From NCBI GenBank assembly GCA_013334565.1, contig JAAXXI010000015.1:1-40153 (forward strand): 40,153 nt of DNA. The letters run 5' to 3'. A model generated the notes under the pieces. It saw only the letters and a list, made by a program, of their open reading frames with translations, did no database searches and was not told the origin of the DNA. The translations under genes and the position numbers were made by a program. The DNA is from Chlorobiaceae bacterium (GTDB lineage Bacteria; Bacteroidota; Chlorobiia; Chlorobiales; Chlorobiaceae). This document shows positions 1-8,922 of the stretch, piece after piece; positions within the stretch are counted from its first letter, which is position 1; each line of letters begins with the position of its first letter.

Positions 1-70
1 GGTTCAACTGCAAGCAGTTGAGGTATCGAAGATAACAGGGGGGCTAAAGGCTTCTGTTTTAAAAAAAATT

Positions 71-301
71 AATGAGCAATGAGCAATGAGCAATGAGCAA
101 TGAGCAATGAGCGATGAGCAATGAGCGATGAGCAATGAGCAATGAGCGATGAGCAATGAGCAATGAGCAATGAGCAATGAGCAATGAGCGATGAGCAATG
201 AGCGATGAGCGATGAGCGATGAGCAATGAGCGATGAGCAATGAGCGATGAGCAATGAGCAATGAGCAATGAGCAATGAGCAATGAGCAATGAGCGATGAG
301 C
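71..301. repeat. 33-unit heptanucleotide tandem array (RATGAGC)n
   Basis: The stretch is 33 uninterrupted 7-bp units of the form [A/G]ATGAGC with no indel. The only variation is A or G at the first base of each unit. Because 7 is not a multiple of 3, every reading frame across it stays open and gives the seven-residue repeat LLIAHCS or similar on the minus strand; these apparent ORFs are artefacts. Such arrays are prone to change in copy number by slipped-strand mispairing. Function unknown. Confidence 0.95.
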
Positions 302-347
302 AAAGCCAGCTCAGTTAAGAAAACGGCGTAAAAAATCATACTGATAT

Positions 348-380
348 GACCGATCGGTCTGATCAGTCCAATCGGTCCGA
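348..380. repeat. Short palindromic repeat cluster (ATCGGTC units)
   Basis: A perfect 12-bp palindrome, GACCGATCGGTC (348-359), is followed by the palindrome TGATCA (360-365) and a second ATCGGTC copy (371-377). It lies between the long heptamer array and its inverted partner. It looks like a small intergenic repeat rather than a gene. Role not known. Confidence 0.6.
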
Positions 381-384
381 TCCT

Positions 385-419
385 TCTCATTGCTCATTGC
401 TCATTGCTCATTGCTCATC
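385..419. repeat. Inverted partner of the heptamer array (GCTCATY, ~5 units)
   Basis: About five units of GCTCAT[T/C] are the reverse complement of the array at 71-301. Any transcript crossing both could fold into a long stem of roughly 35 bp around a loop of 80 bases or more, in many alternative registers. The unit block ends 35 bases before the start codon of the MFS gene, so it lies in that gene's leader region. Confidence 0.9.
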
Positions 420-454
420 GCTTTTTTCCCCAGACCTTCAGCACACAAACAAAC

Positions 455-1780
455 ATGCCATTCAACTTCTCCGACTCTGCCTCCCCTCTTGAAAAAGCGG
501 CTTTCGGAAAGGCTGCATGGAGGCTGGTTCCCTTCCTGTTCTTCTGCTACATCCTCGCTTACCTCGACCGGGTAAATGTCGGGTTCGCGAAACTGCAGAT
601 GTGCAGCGACCTCGGGTTGAGCGATACTGCCTACGGGACCGGAGCGGGCATTTTCTTTATCGGCTACCTGCTGTTCGAAGTGCCAAGCAACATGATCCTT
701 GCGAAAATCGGCGCCCGCACCTGGATCGCTCGCATCATGGTCACCTGGGGACTGGTCGCCTGCCTTCAGGCAATGGTTTCGAACGAAACTCTTTTTTACT
801 TTTTCCGGTTTCTTCTCGGCGTTGCCGAAGCCGGTTTTTTCCCCGGTATCATTCTCTACCTGACGCAATGGTTTCCGTCATCTTACCGGGCGGGAATCGT
901 GGCCTGGTTCATGACCGCTGTAGCGGCGGCAGGCGTGATCGGGGGACCGGTTTCTGGCATGATCCTCGATGCCATGAATACCTTTGCAGGGATTCGGGGA
1001 TGGCAGTGGCTCTTCCTGCTCGAGGGTATACCATCTCTACTGACCGGTGTATGGGTTTTTTATTATCTCGATGACGCTCCTGCCGGGGCAACATGGCTCG
1101 GCAGCGATGAAAAAGAAGCGATCATCGGGAAACTCGGACGGGAAGAGCAGTCGAAAAAATCCGGAAACGGTATGAGGCATACATTCGGCGATGCTTTGTC
1201 GAGCAATGCCGTCTGGCTGCTTGCGGCCGTTTACTTTTCCATCGTCATGGGACTTTACGGCATCTCTTTCTGGCTGCCCCAGATCATCAAGGAGTCCATC
1301 ACGACCGACAACAGCGCGATCGGCTGGATTTCCGCCGTTCCATGGCTCGTTTCGGCGGTCGCCATGGTGCTGAACGGCATGCATTCCGACAGGACCGGGG
1401 AACGCCTGTGGCATATCGTCGTTCCATGCATCGGAGCCGCAGCCGCATTCGCCCTGAGCGCCATGCCATCCGTTTCGGGCTGGTACGGCGTGGCGGCCCT
1501 GTCCATTGCCACGGCCGGGGTCATGTCCGCGATTTCATGCTTCTGGTCCCTGCCTTCGTCAATCCTGACGGGAACGGCAGCCGCGGCCGGCATTGCCCTC
1601 GTCAATTCGTTCGGGAACCTTGCCGGTTACGTGAGCCCGGAAATTGCAGGCATTGTCCGGGATGCGACCGGCGGGCGGATGGCTGCGGTGCTTGTCATGT
1701 TTTCAGCGGCGCTCCTTTCGGCCGCGGCGCTTACCCTTTTCGTGTCCGCAAGGTACATCCGGCATAAAGATGCAGAGTGA
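455..1780 (+). CDS. MFS transporter, anion:cation symporter (ACS) type
   Basis: 441-aa inner-membrane protein with about 12 hydrophobic helices and the usual MFS length. The N-terminus has YLDRVNVGFAK after helix 1 and a later FEVPSNMILAKIGAR segment, both typical of the ACS family (tartrate, hexuronate, 4-hydroxyphenylacetate and phthalate permeases). The substrate is probably an organic anion, but nothing here fixes which one. An in-frame ATG at 404 would add 17 residues encoded by the heptamer repeat and its flank; I chose the ATG at 455 because family similarity starts after it. No strong Shine-Dalgarno sequence precedes either start. It is convergent with the HAD gene, only 4 bp apart. 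Its leader carries the repeat array, which could affect expression (inference). Confidence 0.85.
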   Translation: MPFNFSDSASPLEKAAFGKAAWRLVPFLFFCYILAYLDRVNVGFAKLQMCSDLGLSDTAYGTGAGIFFIGYLLFEVPSNMILAKIGARTWIARIMVTWGLVACLQAMVSNETLFYFFRFLLGVAEAGFFPGIILYLTQWFPSSYRAGIVAWFMTAVAAAGVIGGPVSGMILDAMNTFAGIRGWQWLFLLEGIPSLLTGVWVFYYLDDAPAGATWLGSDEKEAIIGKLGREEQSKKSGNGMRHTFGDALSSNAVWLLAAVYFSIVMGLYGISFWLPQIIKESITTDNSAIGWISAVPWLVSAVAMVLNGMHSDRTGERLWHIVVPCIGAAAAFALSAMPSVSGWYGVAALSIATAGVMSAISCFWSLPSSILTGTAAAAGIALVNSFGNLAGYVSPEIAGIVRDATGGRMAAVLVMFSAALLSAAALTLFVSARYIRHKDAE

Positions 1781-1784
1781 GCGT

Positions 1785-2477
1785 TCAGGATACCTGAGTG
1801 TTTTCAAATGAAGCGATGGCGGGGACGATGCCCGGAAGTTTTTCAACCGTCACTTCCGGAGCGATTTCCCACGGGTCCATGATGACCGGAGGGGAACGGC
1901 GGACCCAAACCGATTTCAACCCTGCCGAAACGGCGCCAAGCACATCGAAGGGGTTCGATGATACGAGCCATGTATGTTCGGGCTGCGAAAAGGAACGCTT
2001 GAGGAAATGCCGGTAGACCTCCGGGTCAGGTTTGAACTTCCTCACCTCGTCGACGCTGACGATATCGATGAAAAATTTCCTGATCCCCCCGTGATCGAGC
2101 AGGTGCTCGACATCGGAACGTTTCCCGTTTGAAAAGGCATAGATCCTGAACCCTGCGTTTTCAGCCTCTGAAAGACCTTCCCTGACATCATCGAAAACCG
2201 GAAGCTCCCGGTAGGCTTCGAGCAATGCCGTTTTCTCCCTTACGGAAAGAGGGATGCCGAACACCTCGAGGGTGTAGTCGAGGGCCTGGTGCGTACAGGC
2301 TGCAAAATCGAGGTACCGGTCCATCAGTCCCCGGCGGAAGGAGTATTCGAGCACTTTCTTGCGCCAGAGCTGCGAAAAAGCCTCGGCCTTCAAACCGGCA
2401 TGTTTTTCCAGCATGCCCGTTATGCCCTGAGTGTCGATCAGGGTACCGTAGATGTCGAATGCAAGGGTGCCTTTCAT
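1785..2477 (-). CDS. Haloacid dehalogenase type II-like HAD hydrolase
   Basis: 230 aa, the normal size for the L-2-haloacid dehalogenase branch of the HAD superfamily. Motif I is FDIYGTLID with the nucleophilic aspartate at residue 8. Motif II is the Ser in FSNGK, motif III the Lys region KFKPDPEVY, and motif IV lies around SSNPFD, the serine-asparagine pattern typical of type II dehalogenases. Known members cleave C-halogen bonds of short 2-haloacids through an aspartyl ester, but many homologues are uncharacterised phosphatases, so the substrate is uncertain. It lies 61 bp downstream of the CDF transporter on the same strand and may be co-transcribed with it. Confidence 0.8.
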   Translation of the reverse strand: MKGTLAFDIYGTLIDTQGITGMLEKHAGLKAEAFSQLWRKKVLEYSFRRGLMDRYLDFAACTHQALDYTLEVFGIPLSVREKTALLEAYRELPVFDDVREGLSEAENAGFRIYAFSNGKRSDVEHLLDHGGIRKFFIDIVSVDEVRKFKPDPEVYRHFLKRSFSQPEHTWLVSSNPFDVLGAVSAGLKSVWVRRSPPVIMDPWEIAPEVTVEKLPGIVPAIASFENTQVS

Positions 2478-2538
2478 AGAAGATATCCTGTGGTGTATTG
2501 TCCCGGAGTCGTTCCCGTCGTGCCCTCTTTCCCGGTTT

Positions 2539-3918
2539 TCAGGCAGGCTGCGGTTCCGCGTGGATAATCACCCTGCATGCATCAGGCAGTGCATGGTAGA
2601 CGGCACCTTCGAGACGGCTCGTGAGCGAATGGGCTTCCTCGAGAAGCAGTTCGTCTTCGAACGAGCAGTGCATGGTGATGACAAGTTTCTGCTTTTCCGT
2701 CAGCCTGGCCTGGATATCGTGGACATCCCGAATGCCTTCGAATGATTTTGCCGCCTTCAGGATGGCCGCCTGTATTCGCTGTCCCTCTTCAGGCGTCAGG
2801 GAGGAGGTGTCCCGTTCTTCGTAGCGAAGCGGGTCGAGATGGATGCAGATGTCGATGTCCCCGTCGAATTCGCGGTGAAGGTCCTCTTCGAGAGCTGTCA
2901 CGATATCGTGCGCCTGTTTTACGGTCAGCTGCTGATCGACCTCGACATCGAAGGTGATATGCTTTTTTTCACCGTCCAGGCTGGTCGATATGTTGTGGGC
3001 GTGCAGGCCGTGGTTCAGCCCGACTACATGGACGCGTTCAGCGATGGTCTCGCTGTTGAGCGCAACCGGCTTCGTGTTGATGGTGATGTCCGCAACCGGA
3101 AACTCCGTGCGGACGAGTTTTTCGATCGTGGCGCAGATCGACTGCACTTTTTCGACCGAAAGGGTCCTGTTCACGGTGATCGACATTTCAATGAAAACCT
3201 GCGGGCCTGTCGGTTTCACCCTGATCTTGTCGATGCCGACCACACCGGGGACTTCAAGCGTGATCTCTTCGATTTTTTCGGTAATGCCTTCGGGGGCCGC
3301 GTCGATGAGGATATCGATGGTGGTTTTGCCGAGCCGCATCGCCGCCCATCCAACCATGATCGCGACGGCGATACCGGCAACGGCGTCGGCCCAGTGTATG
3401 CCGAGTGAGACAAAGACAAGGCCGACGATAACCACGGCCGAGCTGAGGATATCGGAGCTGAAATGGAGCGCGTCGGCTTCGAGCGCCTTGCTTTTCGTTT
3501 CCTCTGCGACTTTTTTCAGCGCGCGGGCACGTGAAAAGTCCACGACGATCGATATCGCCATGATTGCAAAGGAGTACCATTTCACCTCTATTTCCGATGA
3601 GCCTTCCATGAGGCGAGTGACCGCTTCATAGACAATCCAGACGCTCGTGACGATCAGGAGGCCGGTTTCGATCAGCGCCGAAACACTTTCGATCTTGGCA
3701 TGGCCGTAATGATGTTTCGTGTCCGCTGGTTTGTCGCTCATCTTCACGGCAAAGAAAGTCAGGGCCGCCGCTCCGAAATCGAGCGCCGAGTGAGCCGCTT
3801 CGGAAATGATGCCGATACTGCCGGTCATGAACCCTACGACGAGCTTCAGGACGGTCAGCAGGATACTTGCCGCTACCGAACTGAGAGCGACCTGCTGTTT
3901 TTTCTGGTTCGCTTCCAT
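2539..3918 (-). CDS. Cation diffusion facilitator with three C-terminal dimerisation-like domains
   Basis: 459 aa, against about 300 for an ordinary CDF protein. Residues ~10-205 form the six-helix transporter with paired metal-site motifs HxxxD (HSALD in helix 2, HFSSD in helix 5) and the HYGH segment in the first cytoplasmic loop. CDF proteins exchange Zn, Fe, Mn, Co or Cd ions for protons and export them from the cytosol. The remaining ~250 residues appear to contain three successive ferredoxin-like ZT_dimer modules (about 208-290, 295-375 and 385-459). Each has a V.GI..I pattern, a long helix starting with a hydrophobic-V..[AV]..I pattern and a final strand ending in an I[NH]xxP-like motif. 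The ion specificity cannot be read from sequence. Confidence 0.88.
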   Translation of the reverse strand: MEANQKKQQVALSSVAASILLTVLKLVVGFMTGSIGIISEAAHSALDFGAAALTFFAVKMSDKPADTKHHYGHAKIESVSALIETGLLIVTSVWIVYEAVTRLMEGSSEIEVKWYSFAIMAISIVVDFSRARALKKVAEETKSKALEADALHFSSDILSSAVVIVGLVFVSLGIHWADAVAGIAVAIMVGWAAMRLGKTTIDILIDAAPEGITEKIEEITLEVPGVVGIDKIRVKPTGPQVFIEMSITVNRTLSVEKVQSICATIEKLVRTEFPVADITINTKPVALNSETIAERVHVVGLNHGLHAHNISTSLDGEKKHITFDVEVDQQLTVKQAHDIVTALEEDLHREFDGDIDICIHLDPLRYEERDTSSLTPEEGQRIQAAILKAAKSFEGIRDVHDIQARLTEKQKLVITMHCSFEDELLLEEAHSLTSRLEGAVYHALPDACRVIIHAEPQPA

Positions 3919-4060
3919 GTTTCAGAATAATGTTTCGCATTTCCCGTACAGCCCGGTACAGGTGGAGTATAATACCATGTTTTCTGAAGGAATCATATTG
4001 TTTCCAGTCAGATCGACAGACATCCGGGTTGGTGTTGTGATGATGTAAAGGGGAAACGAT

Positions 4061-4083
4061 GCGCCCGCTGCTGTGACGGGCGC
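4061..4083 (-). terminator. Possible terminator of the exporter operon
   Basis: GCGCCCG (4061-4067) and CGGGCGC (4077-4083) form a 7-bp GC-rich stem around a 9-base loop, just beyond the stop codon of the outer-membrane factor gene. The minus-strand sequence after the stem is only moderately T-rich (ATCGTTTCCCC), so it is a weak intrinsic terminator or a stabilising 3' hairpin. Confidence 0.5.
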
Positions 4084-4087
4084 TCTT

Positions 4088-5620
4088 TTATGGATTGCCC
4101 GACAGCTTTTTATTGGCAACGGCATCGTTTTTCCAGCCGCCGCCGAGGGCGACATACAGAGCTGCCGTATCCTGCAGCTGCAGCGCTTTTGCCTGGATCA
4201 GGGATATTTTCGCCTGACGGTACTGAAGGTCGGCAGCCATGACCTGGAGGTAATTGACCAGGCCAGCCCTGTAGTTCGCCTGAAGAAGGTTCAGCGAGAG
4301 CCCTGCGGTATCCACTGCCCCTGATGTTTTCTGCATAACTTCGGCGTCGTGCTGCAGCGCGCGGAGGGTATTGGCCACTTCAGCGAATGCCGAAAGGACC
4401 GTTGTCCTGTAATTCGCGAAGCTCTGGTCATACGCTGCGATCGCAGCCCGGCGTTTGGCCCTGAGTGAGCCTCCGTTGAAAATGGGGGCAGCTATGTTCG
4501 CTCCCAGGTTCCAGAAACTGTTTCCTTTGTCGAACAGGTTGTTTGCCGCAAGGCTTGCCTGGCCATAGCCTGCGTTCAGGGTAAAGCTCGGGAAAAGAGC
4601 TGCCGTTGCCTGTCCTATGCCGGCGCTGGCTGCATGGAGCTGCGCTTCTGCGGCAAGGATGTCCGGCCTCTGCCTTACAAGATCCGACGGGAGGGAAAGC
4701 GGCAGGTCGTCTGGAAGAGCGATTTCGGACAGCATGATTTTCGGCGGCTGGAACTCAGAGGGCAGCCTGCCGGCAAGTGTTGCAAGCAGGTGTTCCGCCT
4801 TGTTCAGCTGCTGTTCGACCGGCGGGATGGAAGCCTCGAGCGCATCAAGCTGGCCCTGCAGCGCAAGCACGCTGCTGTAAGCCGCTATTCCGGCCTTATA
4901 CTGTTTTTCGGCAATGGCGACCTGTTCCTTTTCAAGGGAGGCGAGCTTTTCGAGTTCGTCGATCTGCGCCTGGTATGCGGCAATGGCGATCGAGGTGTTG
5001 ACGAGGTTTCCGGAAAGCATGATATAGGTGCCGAGGCCAAGGGCGCGCTGCTGGTCAACCTTTGCCGCGAGGCCCTCCACCGTCCGGCGCTGTCCTCCCG
5101 CTATATCGAGCACGTAACTGACCGATGCGGAAAGGGTGGAGAGGTTGAAGAGTTTTCCAACCGACGAACTGCCGCTCGATGCCGGTGAACTTTTTTCTCG
5201 CGTCTCTGCAAATGTTGCGCCGGCCTGGGGGAAAAAAATACCGGATCCTGCGCGGAGGTTTTCCTGGCTCTCCCTCAGGCTCGCCTGGGCAGCCTGCAGC
5301 GAAGGGTTGTTTTCGAGCCCTTCCGAAACGATGGCATCGATCCGGCTTGAATTGAACAGTTTCCACCAGTTCGCCACCGGTTCGCTGCCGGCAATGATCT
5401 GTTGTCTTTCGGTACCTGCGGCTGAGAATTCTTTCGGGTCCCCACCGTAATTATACCTCTCGGCGTGCGGGGGATCCGGCCTCGTGAAGTCCGGGCCTGC
5501 GGCACAGCCTGCGGCCGTGAGGCAGGCGAGAGCGGAGAAGAAGATGCCGAATTTCCTGCCCCTGAAGCCGAGGGAGTTCAGGAGAACGGTCCCGGTTCGC
5601 TTGTTGGGAAGATTATCCAC
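4088..5620 (-). CDS. Outer-membrane efflux lipoprotein (NodT/TolC family)
   Basis: 510 aa. The N-terminus has a signal sequence ending in a lipobox (LTAAGC), followed by AGPDFTRPDPP, the hallmark of NodT-type outer-membrane factors. The body is two repeats of long amphipathic helices rich in Ala and Gln (for example around NNPSLQAAQASLRESQ), as expected for the trimeric TolC-like channel-tunnel. It would provide the exit duct for the exporter encoded upstream. The start is a GTG at 5620 that overlaps the end of the membrane-fusion gene by 8 bp, with no Shine-Dalgarno sequence, which points to translational coupling. Fourth and last gene of the operon. Confidence 0.9.
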   Translation of the reverse strand: MDNLPNKRTGTVLLNSLGFRGRKFGIFFSALACLTAAGCAAGPDFTRPDPPHAERYNYGGDPKEFSAAGTERQQIIAGSEPVANWWKLFNSSRIDAIVSEGLENNPSLQAAQASLRESQENLRAGSGIFFPQAGATFAETREKSSPASSGSSSVGKLFNLSTLSASVSYVLDIAGGQRRTVEGLAAKVDQQRALGLGTYIMLSGNLVNTSIAIAAYQAQIDELEKLASLEKEQVAIAEKQYKAGIAAYSSVLALQGQLDALEASIPPVEQQLNKAEHLLATLAGRLPSEFQPPKIMLSEIALPDDLPLSLPSDLVRQRPDILAAEAQLHAASAGIGQATAALFPSFTLNAGYGQASLAANNLFDKGNSFWNLGANIAAPIFNGGSLRAKRRAAIAAYDQSFANYRTTVLSAFAEVANTLRALQHDAEVMQKTSGAVDTAGLSLNLLQANYRAGLVNYLQVMAADLQYRQAKISLIQAKALQLQDTAALYVALGGGWKNDAVANKKLSGNP

Positions 5621-6545
5621 CGATATAGACGTCTACAAGTTGACCGGGATACAGGGTTGCATTTGCCGGTTTCCCGAAACTGAAAACCACGGGGAGCACC
5701 CGTACGTCGACCCGTTCCGTCCTCTGGCTCGAGAGCTGGATTTTCGGGCTGACATTGGGCTGGATACGAACGAATTTCAGGGGGATGCTGAGATCCGTTC
5801 CCCTGATGAACATGCGTGCGGTGATTCTTGTCGGATCGGGAAGCCGCTGGATGAGGATTTCATCGACATAGCAGCGAACCGCAAGGCCGGTGCCAAGGTT
5901 TCCCATCACCAGGACCGGCACGGTACCTCTCGAATAGGTGTCATACACTCCCTGGTTCGAGACATAGCTGCCGACGGCCGTGTTGATCGACAGGACCGTG
6001 CCGCCGGAAAGTGACCTGACGGTATACTTGCCCAGAAGAGCGTCAGCGGCGCTGTATTGTTTCCTGGCGAGTTCCAGGCTCGCTTTCGCTCCTTTCGCCG
6101 CGTTTTCGGCGGTATCGAGCGCATCCCTGCTGACCGATCGCTGATCGAGGTTCCATGAAGCCCTGAGTTTGTCGTACTGCGCTTTCAGGTTTGCATAATT
6201 TGCAAGGGCGACCCCGATCTGCGCCCTGGCCGATTCCGTCGTCGAGCGCTGGACCGTGTCGTCGAGGACCAGCAGCGGTTCGCCGGCCTTCACCTGCTGT
6301 CCTTCGCTGACGGGGATCCGGGTGACCGTACCCGAAACTTCGGGATAAATGTTGACATTCGCTCCGCTCGCCTGAACGGTCTCGATGATCCCGTTAGCAT
6401 AAATTCCCTTCTGATAGGGGTTCGCGGCAGGCTTGAATGCCGGGGGAAGGGGTTTCGGCTGCGGACGCAGCACATAAGCGCTGCCCGCTCCGAGGAGGAT
6501 GCCGAAAACGGAAAGGCCGATAAGGATTTTATTTCTCATATGCAT
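5613..6545 (-). CDS. HlyD-type periplasmic membrane-fusion protein
   Basis: 310 aa. One N-terminal membrane anchor (about residues 5-25) is followed by a split biotinyl-lipoyl domain (first half around VSGTVTRIPVSEGQQVKAG, second half SGGTVLSINTAVGSYV). Between them is a coiled-coil hairpin rich in Ala, Lys and Gln, and a beta-barrel domain follows. It bridges the inner-membrane ABC unit and the outer-membrane channel, as MacA or DevB do. A TTG at 6557 is also possible; the ATG at 6545 is preferred and overlaps the ATPase gene by 17 bp. The permease-ATPase-fusion-channel order suggests export of a lipid, peptide or antibiotic-like compound; the substrate is unknown. Confidence 0.88.
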   Translation of the reverse strand: MHMRNKILIGLSVFGILLGAGSAYVLRPQPKPLPPAFKPAANPYQKGIYANGIIETVQASGANVNIYPEVSGTVTRIPVSEGQQVKAGEPLLVLDDTVQRSTTESARAQIGVALANYANLKAQYDKLRASWNLDQRSVSRDALDTAENAAKGAKASLELARKQYSAADALLGKYTVRSLSGGTVLSINTAVGSYVSNQGVYDTYSRGTVPVLVMGNLGTGLAVRCYVDEILIQRLPDPTRITARMFIRGTDLSIPLKFVRIQPNVSPKIQLSSQRTERVDVRVLPVVFSFGKPANATLYPGQLVDVYIGG

Positions 6546-7233
6546 GATTCTTTTCAAACCCGATGATTTTACCGTCTTCCATTTTCATGATGGTATCGGC
6601 GTATTCATAGATCCTGCTGTCGTGCGTGACGATGATGATGCAGCGTTTTTCATTGAGTATTTTCGCTTTTACGAACTCGATGATCTTTCTGCCGGTATCG
6701 CCATCGAGCGAAGCTGTCGGTTCGTCGAAAATCAGGATATCGGGTTGCCCCGCGATCGCCCTCGCAATTGCAACGCGCTGCTGTTCACCGCCGCTCAGCT
6801 TGTATGGCGGCAGCTGGGCACGCTCTTTCAGCCCGACGATGTCAAGGTATTCGAGTGCCACATTCAACGCCTGGTTCCAGTTCATTTTTTTCAGTATCAG
6901 TGGAACAGCGACATTCTCGGCTGTGGTAAGCCGCGGAAAGAGATGGTAGTCCTGGAAAACGAACCCTATCTTGTTCAGCCTGATCTGGGCGATCCGGTCT
7001 TCGGACATGCCCCAGATATCTTCACCTTCGACGATGACGCTTCCACCGTTCGGCTTCAGTATTCCCGAAACCATGCTCAGCAAGGTTGTTTTTCCGCTTC
7101 CCGAGGGGCCGACGATATAGAGGATCTCTCCGTATTCCGCTGCAAAACTCGCGTCCCTGACCGCAACGGTCCTGGCTTCTCCCTCTCCGAACCATTTGAC
7201 CAGGTTCTCTGCACTGATAGCTGCCCCGCTCAT
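6529..7233 (-). CDS. ABC exporter ATPase subunit (MacB/LolD/DevA-like)
   Basis: 234 aa, the standard size of a single nucleotide-binding domain. Walker A is GPSGSGKTT (about residues 42-50), the Q-loop lies at FVFQDYHLFP, the signature is LSGGEQQRVAIARA, Walker B plus the catalytic Glu is ILIFDEPTASLD, and the H-loop is IIVTHDSRIYE. This pattern belongs to the LolD/MacB/DevA branch that works with FtsX-like permeases (mechanotransmission exporters). The start codon is separated from the permease stop codon by a single base, so the two are translationally coupled. Confidence 0.92.
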   Translation of the reverse strand: MSGAAISAENLVKWFGEGEARTVAVRDASFAAEYGEILYIVGPSGSGKTTLLSMVSGILKPNGGSVIVEGEDIWGMSEDRIAQIRLNKIGFVFQDYHLFPRLTTAENVAVPLILKKMNWNQALNVALEYLDIVGLKERAQLPPYKLSGGEQQRVAIARAIAGQPDILIFDEPTASLDGDTGRKIIEFVKAKILNEKRCIIIVTHDSRIYEYADTIMKMEDGKIIGFEKNHAYEK

Positions 7234-7234
7234 G

Positions 7235-8371
7235 TCAGCCCCTGAAGATATCGAACGGCTGGATCTGCAGCACCTTGCGCACGCCGATATAACTGGAAAC
7301 GCTTGCGATGACCAGCACCATCAGCAGCGCGAAACCGAGGATCACGAAGGTTATCTGTGCCGCGTAATCGGGCATGCGCAGCCTTGCAAGGATCATGAAC
7401 GTGGATGCGGCCCCGACACCGAGGCCGTAGCCGATGAGCGAGGTGAAGGAGGCCTGGAACAGGATCATGGCTATCAGTTCATTGCTTTTTGCCCCGATGG
7501 CTTTCAATGCGCCGAACTTTTCCAGGTTTTCAAGGATAAACGTGTAAAAGGTCTGTCCGGAGATCGACAGGCCGACAACGAAACTTATAGTGGTCATCAG
7601 GAGGATGTTCATTCCCATGCCGGTCTTGAAGGTGTAGAAATCGCTGATCTTTCCGACGAACTGGTCGCGCGTCAGAGCCTGGTAGCCGAGCTTTCCTATC
7701 TGCTGCTGGATAACGGGAATATCGCTTTCGCTCCCTGGTTCGATAAGGATATAGGAGGTTGTGAACCGTGTCGAAGGGATATAGGTTATGGCCCTGCTGT
7801 ACGTGGTATAGATCGTTGGAATGCCGAAAAGCCCGGAAGATGCCACTTTGGCAAGGCCGACGACGGCCCCCCGGTGGTCGTTGATTTCAAATTCGCTTCC
7901 GACTGCGGGTTTTCCGAGCTTGTCGTACTCAGCGTCCTTGACGACGATGAAGGCGTTTTCAGCATAGATGTCGTTGATGTTTCCCTCGAGCAGTTCCGGC
8001 CTGCCGTAGAGTGTCGCATCGTCGAGCCCGACGACGGTTGCTGCCTGGTAGGAGCCGTCTTTCAGTTTCACCTGCGCCGTGCCGAAATAGAGGGGAACGG
8101 CATACCGGACACCCTTGATGCTTCTCGCCGCGGAAAGGACGTAATCCGGCATGGGAATGCTGCTCGTTGCGTTGTTTACAGCAGGGTCCATGACCCAGAT
8201 CTTGGCGCCGATATTGTAAACTGAGGAGGATGACCTGGTCAGGATCCCTGAGAACATGGATGTCATCATGACCATGAGGAATACCGCAAAGGTGATGCCT
8301 ACGAGCAGGGCGGTAAACTTGCTTCTGTCATTGATCAGCAGTTTCAGCGCTATTTTGAGAATCCCCGGCAC
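7235..8371 (-). CDS. ABC exporter permease, FtsX/MacB-like (DevC type)
   Basis: 378 aa with one N-terminal membrane helix (about 20-40), a ~210-residue periplasmic domain and three C-terminal helices (about 255-375) carrying a [FL]GxLKAIG-like segment (FGALKAIGAKSNEL), the signature of FtsX-type permeases. Length and topology match DevC of the cyanobacterial DevBCA-TolC exporter and the membrane half of MacB. First gene of the exporter operon; the ~90 bp upstream are AT-rich and probably hold its promoter. The substrate is not predictable. Confidence 0.88.
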   Translation of the reverse strand: MPGILKIALKLLINDRSKFTALLVGITFAVFLMVMMTSMFSGILTRSSSSVYNIGAKIWVMDPAVNNATSSIPMPDYVLSAARSIKGVRYAVPLYFGTAQVKLKDGSYQAATVVGLDDATLYGRPELLEGNINDIYAENAFIVVKDAEYDKLGKPAVGSEFEINDHRGAVVGLAKVASSGLFGIPTIYTTYSRAITYIPSTRFTTSYILIEPGSESDIPVIQQQIGKLGYQALTRDQFVGKISDFYTFKTGMGMNILLMTTISFVVGLSISGQTFYTFILENLEKFGALKAIGAKSNELIAMILFQASFTSLIGYGLGVGAASTFMILARLRMPDYAAQITFVILGFALLMVLVIASVSSYIGVRKVLQIQPFDIFRG

Positions 8372-8459
8372 GGTTACGTTTCGATAAACGGTTGCGGCTT
8401 GACCTTAAAAGAAGATGCTATAAAGAATAAATAGGGTTTTTCGCGTGAACTTTCAAGGT

Positions 8460-8855
8460 TTATGCGAATAAACCGGTGTTTAATTTGCTGTTCAGCAATT
8501 CGAGAGGTTTGTGGTAGGAGATGTCGAAGGTGATGAGCACGCAGATGATGGCCATGAGGACCATAGCGCACAGAAAGATGGTGTCGGCGACCTGTTCGAT
8601 CTTGTGCATGCGTTTTATGCCGCGTCTCCGCAGGGCCCAGTATGAGAGAATGCATGAAGAGAGGAAGAGCAGTGCGTCCACTGCGAGGAGGTCATCGGCG
8701 AACGTCGTTGCTTTCTGCCCCTTGATGAGAACCTGGATGATGCCGATTACCGTAAGGCATACGCCGACCATTGCCGAAGAGACGGAGAAGATGTGCATGC
8801 AGAGGCTCTCTTCGAGACCCGCCCGGAAGTGTTCTTCGCTGCTTTCGTCGATCAT
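8460..8855 (-). CDS. Small integral membrane protein, unknown function
   Basis: 131 aa with a short acidic cytoplasmic N-terminus (IDESSEEHF) and three to four hydrophobic segments separated by a basic loop (ALRRRGIKRMHK). I do not recognise the family. The ATG at 8855 has AAGGA eight bases upstream. An in-frame ATG at 8900, also with an AGGA, would add 15 residues and cannot be excluded. It lies 88 bp before the exporter permease on the same strand and could be its first operon partner, although the spacer is long enough for a separate promoter. Confidence 0.65.
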   Translation of the reverse strand: MIDESSEEHFRAGLEESLCMHIFSVSSAMVGVCLTVIGIIQVLIKGQKATTFADDLLAVDALLFLSSCILSYWALRRRGIKRMHKIEQVADTIFLCAMVLMAIICVLITFDISYHKPLELLNSKLNTGLFA

Positions 8856-8922
8856 TGGAGTTTTCCTTCGGAGATTGACATCCCTGAATATGGAAAACAT
8901 TTCAGAATTCCTGTAAAGTTTC

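Noticed and set aside
4..390. Repeat-encoded ORFs with LLIAHCS repeats
   Set aside because: A 7-bp tandem array is open in several frames by construction; no ribosome-binding site, and composition is dictated by the repeat.
7196..8224. 342-codon plus-strand frame
   Set aside because: It is the complement of the FtsX-like permease, is rich in His/Asp/Gly as typical for shadow frames, and has no start signals.
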